DNA from: Rapidithrix thailandica
Lineage (GTDB): Bacteria > Bacteroidota > Bacteroidia > Cytophagales > Flammeovirgaceae
Reading direction: 5' to 3'
Length of the DNA: 64,000 nt
Assembly: GCF_039710355.1 (NCBI RefSeq)
Contig: NZ_JBDKWZ010000006.1
Location: forward strand, 62,001-126,000
Under the pieces are notes generated by a model. The model made no database searches and was not told the origin of the DNA. It saw nothing but the letters and a program-made list of their open reading frames with translations. Below are positions 43,909 through 50,686 of the stretch, piece after piece. Positions within the stretch are counted from its first letter, which is position 1. Each line of letters begins with the position of its first letter. Both the position numbers and the translations under genes were made by a program.

Positions 43909-45447
43909 ATGCCTTACCCATATAAAAACCATAAAAGAATGGACAGAATACATCGAATTTTCAGACCGCAATACTTAATACTATTTTTGTTATTTACATT
44001 TTCTTGCAATACAAGCAAATATTCTACACTTCAAAACACAAGGAAATTTCAAGAAGAGCATCCTAAATTTTCATCAAAATTTGAAAGCCAAGTAAAAGAC
44101 ATCTACAAAGAAAAAGAATTGTTTGGCGATTTTATTTTTGCTGTAGTTGATGAAAATGGATTAGCTTATTCTTTTGCTATAAACAGAGAGATTTTAAATG
44201 GCAAAAAATCATCGCTTGATAATAACTCCCCCATTTACATTGCATCCAGCACCAAAGCATTTACAGGAACACTACTCAAAATATTAGACCAAAAAAAAAT
44301 ACTCGATATAAACGAATCACTTTATCATTACCTTCCACAATTAAATTACAACGACAACATTGATACAAAGAAAATCACGGTTAGAAATCTTTTAAATCAC
44401 ACTCACGGCACATTTAGCACCAGTATGACGTGGAAAACAGCCTTTTTGGGATATAATGGTCAAAATGAAGAGTTAATCAATGATTTAAATACCGACTTTC
44501 TTTTTGACCCTTCAGGCAAATTTCGATATTCCAATGTGGGGTCAATCATCGCAGGTATGGTTGTGGAAAACGTAACAGGAGAAACGTGGAAAAGCAAAAT
44601 GAAAGACTATATTTTCAAACCTCTAAAAATGACCAACACAAGTACTCAGGTTAGCCATTATAACTTTAAAGCAATTCGACCATCACTTACAGTTTCCAAA
44701 GAAAGAGGAATAATTGAAAAAGGCTTTTACAAAGAAGACATTACAATGCACGCAGCCGGTGGAATAATTTCAACCATAAACGACCTTTCCAAATGGCTGA
44801 GTGCCAACATTAGAGAAGACAATATTTTGCTGAATAAAAGTTCTTGGACAGAACTTCATACTCCGACCACCTCTCAAGACAAAGAATATTTCACTTACAA
44901 TCGTACTGGCTACAGTTTAGGTTGGGATATTGCTGAATATCAAAAACAAAAAATCTTAACACGCTTTGGAAACTTGGCAGGAATAAGTTTCCATATGTCA
45001 TTTATGCCAGAGAAAAAAATTGGAATTATTGCATTTTCAAATGATAACAGAGCTTATATATTCCCTCATTTAATGGCAAATTATGCTTACAATCTTATAA
45101 ATGCATTACCAACAGACAGTATCTTCAACAGTGAAAAACCAAACTTCGACAAAAGTTTTGAGCATGAAAATGAAATGTCATATCCAAAAGATTCTCAACT
45201 TCTAACAGAAAGTAGCCTTAATCACAAAATACTAGGCACATATCAAAACACAGCAAATTGGCCAAGTATTTCCATTGATAGAAAAGATAATTACTACATT
45301 TTTAAGTGGGGAATCCTAAATGGAAAAATTTATAAAAAAAAGGAAGGCAGCTATTTTAGTAATTTAGGCGTTTTGATAAGAGATTTTAAAATAAAAAATG
45401 ATACCCTTTTAACCGGTTCATTAATTTACAAAAAAGTGGAACATTAA
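43909..45447 (+). CDS. Serine hydrolase, beta-lactamase/PBP4-like lipoprotein 1
   Basis: 512 aa. N-terminal leader with a lipobox-like LLFTFSC suggests a lipoprotein; ATG at 43939 is an alternative start. Catalytic SSTK (S113 and K116), the YSN motif in FRYSNVGS, and a later HMSFMPEKKIG segment give the class C beta-lactamase/esterase fold. The C-terminal 110 residues form an extra beta domain. Substrate may be a peptide, ester or D-amino acid compound; antibiotic hydrolysis should not be assumed. More AT-rich than the flanking core genes. One-gene unit between sites C and D. Confidence 0.87.
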   Translation: MPYPYKNHKRMDRIHRIFRPQYLILFLLFTFSCNTSKYSTLQNTRKFQEEHPKFSSKFESQVKDIYKEKELFGDFIFAVVDENGLAYSFAINREILNGKKSSLDNNSPIYIASSTKAFTGTLLKILDQKKILDINESLYHYLPQLNYNDNIDTKKITVRNLLNHTHGTFSTSMTWKTAFLGYNGQNEELINDLNTDFLFDPSGKFRYSNVGSIIAGMVVENVTGETWKSKMKDYIFKPLKMTNTSTQVSHYNFKAIRPSLTVSKERGIIEKGFYKEDITMHAAGGIISTINDLSKWLSANIREDNILLNKSSWTELHTPTTSQDKEYFTYNRTGYSLGWDIAEYQKQKILTRFGNLAGISFHMSFMPEKKIGIIAFSNDNRAYIFPHLMANYAYNLINALPTDSIFNSEKPNFDKSFEHENEMSYPKDSQLLTESSLNHKILGTYQNTANWPSISIDRKDNYYIFKWGILNGKIYKKKEGSYFSNLGVLIRDFKIKNDTLLTGSLIYKKVEH

Positions 45448-45569
45448 AAAGGCTATAAGCAATTGCTTGTTCCCTCCTACGTCTGAAAATCCCCCCGGGT
45501 TTTTAGTTTGGTGTGTACTTGTAAAGTTAAGTGTTAACCCAGGCAAACTACTCACAGTCGAGACCGTTG
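45446..45569 (+). repeat. attC-like site D
   Basis: Left GGCTATAAGCAATTGC, right ACTACTCACAGTCGAGACCGTTGG. Nearly identical in layout and sequence to site F over its left two thirds (shared CTTGT.AAGTTAAGTG). The right core is followed by a tiny hairpin (GTTGGCAG...CTGCAAC). Confidence 0.6.
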
Positions 45570-45630
45570 GCAGTAATTCTGCAACATGCAAAAATTAGCA
45601 TCCTATTTATTAAATCTAGCTTTCAAAACA

Positions 45631-47082
45631 ATGAAGATATTCAAAGCTTTACTTTTCTTATTATGCATACTTTTCTCTATTTCTTGCACCAACCAAACAA
45701 AGAAAATTACTTCAGCTGAAGTAAAAAACGAGATCGACAATTACCTTTCTAAAACAATGGAACTGCATCACATTCCCGGATTGGCTTTGGCCGTTGTTGA
45801 GGGGGATAAGATAATTTATGAAGATTACTTTGGGAAAGCCTCTTTAGAGAACAATGCTCAAGTTGATAAAAACACCCTATTCAGAATTTTTTCCGCCACA
45901 AAACTTATCACTTCAACGGGAGTATTTCAGCTTATACAAAATGGGCAACTAAATTTAGATGATAAAATTTCAAAATATATTGCTGATTTGCCTCCACCAT
46001 GGCAAGACGTTAAGATTGAAAACCTATTAAGTCATTCTTCCGGTTTACCCGATATCATAAAGTACGAAAGCACTTTAACCGATAAAGAATTAATAGGAAA
46101 ACTATCCGAAGACAACATGGATTTTGTTACTGGAAACCAATTCCGGTATAATCAAACTAATTATTGGCTACTTGCTCAAAGTATTGAGCAAGTTACAGGA
46201 ATGCCCTTTGACAATTACATTCTTAAAAATCAGTTTGATAATTCTACCACTGGGGTTTTATTTTCTTCTAACTCACAAGAAATTATTCCCAATCGTGCTA
46301 CCAGATATTTTTATAATGGCAAAACGCAAGAATTTGAAAAAGATACCAATAACAGTGGTAGAAGAGGACATTCCGGAAACGGACTGAATATCACACTTGA
46401 AAGATTCATTGAATGGAATAAGAAATTAGATGACAATGTACTGTTAAACAATAACATGAAATCCAAAATGTGGAAGCCATTCAATTTCAAGAATCAAAAA
46501 GACAATTTTTTATATGGTTGGGGCAATTACCGGGTAAACGGATTAAATTCCTATGGGTTTTCAGGTGGAAATTTAGCCGCATTTCGAAAGTTTGTGGATC
46601 ATAAAACAACAATTATCTTATTGTCAAATGCTTATGAAATCCCAGCATATGACATTATTATTAATGACATAGCAAGAATTGCGATTCCTGAGTTAAAAGC
46701 CAAAAATTTAACGATGGAAGGAGAGGTTATGAATTTTGTGATAAACAGTCAATTTAATGAGGCCACTCAATCATTCAAAAAATTAAGAAGAGAAAACCCA
46801 AACTCTGACTTTGATAATTTGAAATGGAACATTAATCGTATAGGGAATTCGTATTTGTACGGTGAGAAGAACCCGGAAAAAGCACTTGACGCATTTAAAT
46901 TTAATGTGGAGGCAAATCCTAATTGGTGGGTTTCAATGGCTAGTTTGGCAGAAGTCTATGAAATAAAAAAGGATAGCCTCAATGCAATTGAAAGCTATAA
47001 AAAAGCCATTTTGCTAAATGAAGATAATGAATGGAATTATAATGAACAGATGAAAAATAAAATTGAAGAACTAAAAAACTAA
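45631..47082 (+). CDS. Serine hydrolase, beta-lactamase-like lipoprotein 2 with TPR tail
   Basis: 483 aa from ATG at 45631, chosen because MKIFKALLFLLCILFSISC is a lipoprotein leader; the frame is open from 45586. Catalytic SATK (S88, K91), YNQTN as the second motif, and a later GHSGNG region. The last about 110 residues are TPR-like (NPEKALDAFKFNVEANP; YKKAILLNEDNEWNY), a combination seen in other Bacteroidetes serine hydrolases. Distinct from the first hydrolase in sequence, so not a recent duplicate. One-gene unit between sites D and E. Confidence 0.87.
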   Translation: MKIFKALLFLLCILFSISCTNQTKKITSAEVKNEIDNYLSKTMELHHIPGLALAVVEGDKIIYEDYFGKASLENNAQVDKNTLFRIFSATKLITSTGVFQLIQNGQLNLDDKISKYIADLPPPWQDVKIENLLSHSSGLPDIIKYESTLTDKELIGKLSEDNMDFVTGNQFRYNQTNYWLLAQSIEQVTGMPFDNYILKNQFDNSTTGVLFSSNSQEIIPNRATRYFYNGKTQEFEKDTNNSGRRGHSGNGLNITLERFIEWNKKLDDNVLLNNNMKSKMWKPFNFKNQKDNFLYGWGNYRVNGLNSYGFSGGNLAAFRKFVDHKTTIILLSNAYEIPAYDIIINDIARIAIPELKAKNLTMEGEVMNFVINSQFNEATQSFKKLRRENPNSDFDNLKWNINRIGNSYLYGEKNPEKALDAFKFNVEANPNWWVSMASLAEVYEIKKDSLNAIESYKKAILLNEDNEWNYNEQMKNKIEELKN

Positions 47083-47144
47083 GGCTAACCAAAACAAGAA
47101 AGTAAAACCATTTAGGAGACCTTACTCATAAGCGAGACCGTTGC
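47077..47144 (+). repeat. attC-like site E (short)
   Basis: Left AAGGCTAACC overlapping the stop codon, right CCTTACTCATAAGCGAGACCGTTGCC (CTTACTCATAAGC and GAGACCGTTGCC). The right arm fits the common form; the left pairing is weak. Confidence 0.5.
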
Positions 47145-47397
47145 CATTCATTAAATTATAGTTACAATGTTAATAAAAGCTTGATTTATGGATAAAGAGC
47201 TTCGGGAAAATAGGGAACGGTCATAGAACATACCAATGCCCGGATATGGATTCAAAGCATTGTCGATAAGGTTTGAATTTACCGTTAGATGACTAACCGG
47301 ATGAACTTACATTTTATGACTTTTTCGGTGATTTCCTAAGAAAAATCAAAAGTTTAAATCAACTCAAAATCAAGCTTATAGTTTAAATAATTTTTTT
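47145..47397. other. Degenerate stretch before the small membrane protein gene
   Basis: About 250 bases with several short frames broken by stops (for example ATGGATAAAGAGCTTCGGG ending after 12 codons). It may be a decayed cassette gene. Nothing recognisable. Confidence 0.35.
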
Positions 47398-47862
47398 ATG
47401 TCGAAAAAAGTAGATTATTATAATTTTAAACATTATACTTTTAAAGGGGCAGGCCTCATTCAAATTTTTATAGGCTTATTTTTTGTACTATTAATTGGAC
47501 TTGAATACGGAATAAGTTTCTTCAGTTCTTGGGTTTGTTTATTGCCTATATCTTTTTTTATAGCAATGTTAATATTGGGAACATTGCAATTGTATTATAT
47601 AGAACTGAGCGACAAACATTTAAAGGTTAAGAATTTGATCATGTTCTGGTTTGAAGAAACCTACTTAAAAAGTGAGATTTCTTGTGTAGGCTACTATTCT
47701 AAGGGAGGAGGAAAAAGTTTTAGAGAGGGAATTGAGCTCAGTTTTTTGAATAGCAATAGGAGGAAAAAAATATACTTAATGAACCTATACCAAGGTTCTT
47801 TTTGGGAAGAAATGCAACAAAAATTAGAGGCATATCATTACCCTTGTTTTAGAAAGAATTAA
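47398..47862 (+). CDS. Small membrane protein of unknown function
   Basis: 154 aa with two hydrophobic helices (GLIQIFIGLFFVLLIGLEYG; WVCLLPISFFIAMLILGTL), then a soluble PH-like beta region (YYIELSDKHLKVKNL, GIELSFLNSNRRKKIYL). This topology resembles bacterial PH-like membrane proteins (DUF304/YdbS-type), but the match is weak. Very AT-rich with TTTATG context, unlike the core genes. Located between site E and a repeat/IS-damaged segment. Confidence 0.6.
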   Translation: MSKKVDYYNFKHYTFKGAGLIQIFIGLFFVLLIGLEYGISFFSSWVCLLPISFFIAMLILGTLQLYYIELSDKHLKVKNLIMFWFEETYLKSEISCVGYYSKGGGKSFREGIELSFLNSNRRKKIYLMNLYQGSFWEEMQQKLEAYHYPCFRKN

Positions 47863-47910
47863 GGACAAAAGAAGAAACAAAAGTCAAGAAGACTATCAAA
47901 TCATATTTAT

Positions 47911-47999
47911 GAAGTGGTTTAAACGTATAGTTTTTGACCGAAGATGGAATCAAAATCGGCTCATCAAGGCACTTTTTAAAGAGAATAGCCAAAGCTATT
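47911..47999 (+). repeat. Dispersed intergenic repeat, copy 3 of 3 (truncated by an IS)
   Basis: Matches copies 1 and 2 from GAAGTGGTTTAAACG to AGCCAAAGCTATT and then stops exactly where IS3-like sequence begins. The fragment reads KWFKRIVFDRRWNQNRLIKA in one frame. Confidence 0.65.
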
Positions 48000-48063
48000 T
48001 AATGTTTCCCCAAAAATTCGGACAGTAAATTAAGTTTAAAAATAAACCATTAAATTTACTGAT

Positions 48064-48343
48064 ATGACAAGAAGGAAATTCACATCAGCCTTCAAGACCA
48101 AGGTGGTTTTGGCAGCCTTAAAAGAGCGGGAAAGTTTATCGGAACTTGCCCAAAAGTATGAGGTGCACCCCCCCAGCAGATCAGGACATGGAAACGGGAG
48201 TTTCTAAAAGGCGCAGAAAATGTATTCGGCCATAGTGAAAAGAAAAGCGCCAGGACGGAAGCCGAAGAAAAAGAAGAGAAGTTATTGAAAATCATCGGCC
48301 GGCAAAAAGTGGAACTTGATTTTTAAAAAAAAGCCTTGTCGTG
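48064..48343 (+). pseudogene. IS3 orfA (HTH transposase subunit), frameshifted
   Basis: Begins TRRKFTSAFKTKVVLAALKE, then SELAQKYEVHP, a typical IS3 orfA helix-turn-helix. The reading frame breaks in a run of seven C (about 48167-48174); the continuation IRTWKREFLKGAENVFG is in another frame. Near the end the expected LDFLKKALS is interrupted by TAA in place of TTA. Confidence 0.8.
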
Positions 48344-48703
48344 AAAAAAACAGTACCGGAACGCAAATCCATGATAGACAAGGATCATGCAAGCCTGAGC
48401 CTGGTACAACAGTGTATTTTATTGTCGATAAGCCGCTCAAGCCTGTATTACAGAAAAATGGGGTTGCGTTCATTGCTGCCCGGTCCCCATACTTCCAAGC
48501 CGAGCCAGGAAAACCCGGTGTACCCGTACCTTTTGAGGGGCCTGGAAATCAGTCACCCCAATCAGGTGTGGGCTACCGACATTACATATATACCGATGAA
48601 AAACGGATTTATGTACCTGATGGCCATCATCGACCTGTACAGCCGTTATGTGGTACACTGGTCGGTGTCCAACAGCATGGAGGTCGAATGGGTGGTTATC
48701 TAA
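48341..48703 (+). pseudogene. IS3 orfB (DDE transposase), internally deleted and 3' truncated
   Basis: 120 codons where about 280 are usual. LLSISRSSLYYR joins directly to KMGLRSLLPGP, so about 50 residues of the HTH_21 region are missing. The integrase core begins HPNQVWATDITYIPM (first Asp) and stops after YSRYVVHWSVSNSMEVEW. The second Asp and Glu are absent. Confidence 0.8.
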
Positions 48704-48774
48704 TTGCGACATACAATAAGAAAACAAACAAATTTGACGTAAATCCCGACCCAATAATTGATGGACCAAATTAA
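48698..48774 (+). pseudogene. 3' end of a cassette gene interrupted by the IS3 element
   Basis: After the transposase homology ends, a frame continues as GYLIATYNKKTNKFDVNPD and closes with TAA at 48774, just before site F, where a cassette gene would end. Its 5' part is gone. Confidence 0.4.
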
Positions 48775-48782
48775 AAAAACCA

Positions 48783-48915
48783 CACACAACAATGGCTATA
48801 AGTAATTGCTTGTTCTCACCTACTTTGATATTTTCCTTCTGAGTTTTCAGTTTGGCGTGTACTTGTAAAGTTAAGTGCGAATACACGCAAATACTCATAG
48901 CCTAGTACGTTAGAA
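48783..48915 (+). repeat. attC-like site F (best preserved)
   Basis: Left ACACAACAATGGCTATAAG continuing TAATTGC; right GCAAATACTCATAGCC then TAGTACGTTAGAAT. The reverse complement of the right arm (GGCTATGAGTATTTGC) matches the left arm (GGCTATAAGTAATTGC) at 13-14 of 16 positions. Outer CACAAC and CGTTAG give R''/R'-like cores, with a 5-base gap on the right side. Confidence 0.7.
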
Positions 48916-48941
48916 TCAATTTACCCAAACAGAATTTTAAA

Positions 48942-49514
48942 ATGATAAAACTATATAAAGACGATAATAAAGGAAATAAACTATACGCCGAATATTGGAT
49001 CGACAATAATAAAATGATCATTCATACAGGAAAAGTTGGCAAAGAGGGAAATACAGAAGAATTTAACGTATCAGAAAAGTTTAATTCTGAAAATAATGCG
49101 ATAAAATATTTCAAAGAACGGTTTGAGCCCGAGGGTTACAAAGAAATACCGGACAATGACATTTGTTTTCTTGTGGTTCAATTTCCGATGAAAAGTTTGA
49201 AAGGAAATAACCGTGATCATTGGTTAAAAGAAAAAGTAACTGAATATCTTAATAGTGAATTAGGGTGGAGAGGCATTGGACACGTTGATGGCTTTGATAT
49301 GGGAGAACAAATTAACTTCCCCAAAAAATATGCTCTGAATATATTTTGTGATGTGGTTGATGAAGAAAAAGGGATTGCAGCAATTAAACGGTGCTTACGA
49401 GAATATAGACTTGATTATACACAAATCAAAATCGCAAGCAAACCTTATCTGTCTGACGGAGAGTTTGAATTAAAATATTCAGCGAAAAAGAAAGACCAAA
49501 CATTTAGTATATAA
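48942..49514 (+). CDS. WGR-like domain protein
   Basis: 190 aa, cytoplasmic. The first about 70 residues resemble a WGR domain (KLYAEYWIDNNKMIIHTGKV, GKEGN, then FKERFEPEGYKEI), the small beta module found in PARPs and bacterial MolR-type proteins, where it can bind nucleic acids. The second half (VVQFPMKSLKGNN; LNIFCDVVDEEKGIAA) is an alpha-beta region not recognised, possibly related to DUF695-like proteins. One-gene unit between sites F and G. Moderate confidence in the WGR call. Confidence 0.65.
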   Translation: MIKLYKDDNKGNKLYAEYWIDNNKMIIHTGKVGKEGNTEEFNVSEKFNSENNAIKYFKERFEPEGYKEIPDNDICFLVVQFPMKSLKGNNRDHWLKEKVTEYLNSELGWRGIGHVDGFDMGEQINFPKKYALNIFCDVVDEEKGIAAIKRCLREYRLDYTQIKIASKPYLSDGEFELKYSAKKKDQTFSI

Positions 49515-49520
49515 AAAACC

Positions 49521-49639
49521 GGTTACAATTGATGCGGATTTAAGTGCTAAGACAAAGTTTCGGCTTTGGTTACCCTTCGTTTTAAATTAAAAATGAAGAA
49601 CCTTAAAATCCCGCACTACTCATATCCCAACCGTTGTAT
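49521..49639 (+). repeat. attC-like site G
   Basis: Left GGTTACAATTGATGCGGATT then TAAGTGC; right GCACTACTCATATCCCAACCGTTGTATG (GCACTACTCATATCCC and AACCGTTGTATG). Interior TTTCGGCT and AAAATGAAgAACCTTAAAA blocks are shared with site H. Confidence 0.65.
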
Positions 49640-49659
49640 GTCAACCCAAAACAACAGTT

Positions 49660-50205
49660 ATGAATTTCAAAGAATTAGAACAAAAAATTGAAAGTGCTAC
49701 CCAAAAAGCCTTCATTGAAATTTTCAATACCCATAAAGACGAAGAAATTTATGGTTTTTCGCTTTACAGTGACGGTGGCGCAATGACTGTTTGCCCTTCT
49801 ACAAACACCATTGATTTTTTGAACAACTTGGATGAAGAAGAAAAAGAAGAACTGTCATATTACAAATATGAACCTGCCGAATGGAAATATGAATCAGTTG
49901 GTGCAGAGGAAGAATTTAATAATATAAGTACTGAATTAAGAACTGAACTCGAAAAAGATGACTTCAAGAATGAAGAAAAAGAAACCTTTATAACCTTTAG
50001 GAACCATCTTTTTAAAACGTGTATTAACGTTCTCAACAAACTAAAGAAAGAAGCCTTTTTCAAAAACATTGTTGGAAAAGATATTTTTTTAATCTTTTCT
50101 GTTTCAGATTTCGAGTTTGAGAACAAAGAACTTGAGAAAATAGTAATCGAACTGAATGACAATGATTATAAAGATGAATATTTAAAATGGATGAAGACGT
50201 GGTAA
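49660..50205 (+). CDS. DUF4303-family protein
   Basis: 181 aa, acidic, cytoplasmic. The pattern IYGFSLYSDGGAMTVCPSTN followed by EPAEWKYESVGA matches DUF4303, a small family often found among toxin-immunity and defence-island genes. Biochemical function is not established. It forms the last intact unit of the array, between sites G and H, and its composition (AT-rich, Lys/Glu-rich) resembles the other cassette genes. Confidence 0.8.
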   Translation: MNFKELEQKIESATQKAFIEIFNTHKDEEIYGFSLYSDGGAMTVCPSTNTIDFLNNLDEEEKEELSYYKYEPAEWKYESVGAEEEFNNISTELRTELEKDDFKNEEKETFITFRNHLFKTCINVLNKLKKEAFFKNIVGKDIFLIFSVSDFEFENKELEKIVIELNDNDYKDEYLKWMKTW

Positions 50206-50218
50206 GTATAAAAGCCAA

Positions 50219-50336
50219 ACACACAACAAGGGCTAGTTTAAGTGCTGCTAAGGTGAGGTTTCGGCTACCGTTTGTTCTAAACTAAAAATGAATAACCTTA
50301 AAACCTCGCATACCCCATAAGACCGACCGTTGCAGG
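50219..50336 (+). repeat. attC-like site H
   Basis: Left CACACAACAAGGGCTAGTTT, right CATACCCCATAAGACCGACCGTTGCAGG (CATACCCCATAAGACC and GACCGTTGCAGG). Its left core CACACAAC is complementary to the start of its own unit (GTTGTATG at 49633-49640), as integron cassettes require. Confidence 0.65.
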
Positions 50337-50358
50337 GCATTGACAGAGACGTATACAA

Positions 50359-50505
50359 GTGGCGTATTTGAATTTGAAAATAGAAGAATTTACTACAAAA
50401 TGCTTTGAGGATAAAATTATCAAACCTTCAGAGGAAATTCAATTTTTCAACATAATCTCTGCATTATCAGTAAAAACGAGCATAAAAAAACGGGAACAAA
50501 ACTGA
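50359..50505 (+). pseudogene. Truncated gene at the right edge of the array
   Basis: From GTG at 50359 a 48-residue frame (LKIEEFTTKCFEDKI...SALSVKTSIKK) runs into the tRNA-Leu terminator and stops at 50505. It looks like the first part of a cassette gene joined to core sequence. Confidence 0.35.
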
Positions 50506-50526
50506 AAAATCAGCTTATTCCCGTTT
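50484..50526 (-). terminator. Terminator of tRNA-Leu
   Basis: On the minus strand AAACGGGAA pairs with TTCCCGTTT with an inner CTGATTTTTCAG hairpin, followed by a T-tract. Confidence 0.75.
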
Positions 50527-50528
50527 AG

Positions 50529-50612
50529 TACCTAGAGCCGGAGTCGAACCGGCACGGCCTAATGGCCATTGGTGTTTGAGACCAACGCGTCTACCAATTC
50601 CGCCACCTAGGC
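50529..50612 (-). tRNA. tRNA-Leu (CAA anticodon)
   Basis: The minus strand folds as a class II tRNA: acceptor GCCTAGG / TCTAGGT, D-arm with GGAATTGGTAGACGC, anticodon stem TTGGT/ACCAA with loop CTCAAAC (anticodon CAA, reads UUG), a long variable arm (TGGCCATTAGGCCGT) and T-arm GCCGG-TTCGACT-CCGGC. CCA is not encoded. A cassette-like array ends about 190 bases away. Confidence 0.95.
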
Positions 50613-50686
50613 CTCAAATTTGCTGTGCAAACATAAGGCATTTTTTCTTTTTTACAAAATTAAAATTATTTTTTTCTGCCATTACC

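Larger units (their letters stand above)
48001..48703 (+). mobile_element. Degenerate IS3-family element
   Basis: Left end about TGTTTCCCCAAAAATTCGG at 48003, then an orfA-like and an orfB-like frame on the plus strand. OrfA has a frameshift and a premature stop; orfB has an internal deletion and a truncated end; no right terminal repeat is found. The element is inactive. Confidence 0.8.

Noticed and set aside
43909..47082. Calling the two serine hydrolases antibiotic-resistance beta-lactamases
   Set aside because: Motifs only show the fold; esterases and peptidases of the same family share them.
48316..48774. 152-codon frame across the IS3 relic
   Set aside because: Most of it is an alternative frame of the transposase; only the last 25 codons look like a real gene tail.
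40998..50336. Reading the array repeats as a CRISPR
   Set aside because: Repeats are about 110-140 bases, imperfect, palindromic and separated by kilobase genes, with no spacers and no cas genes.
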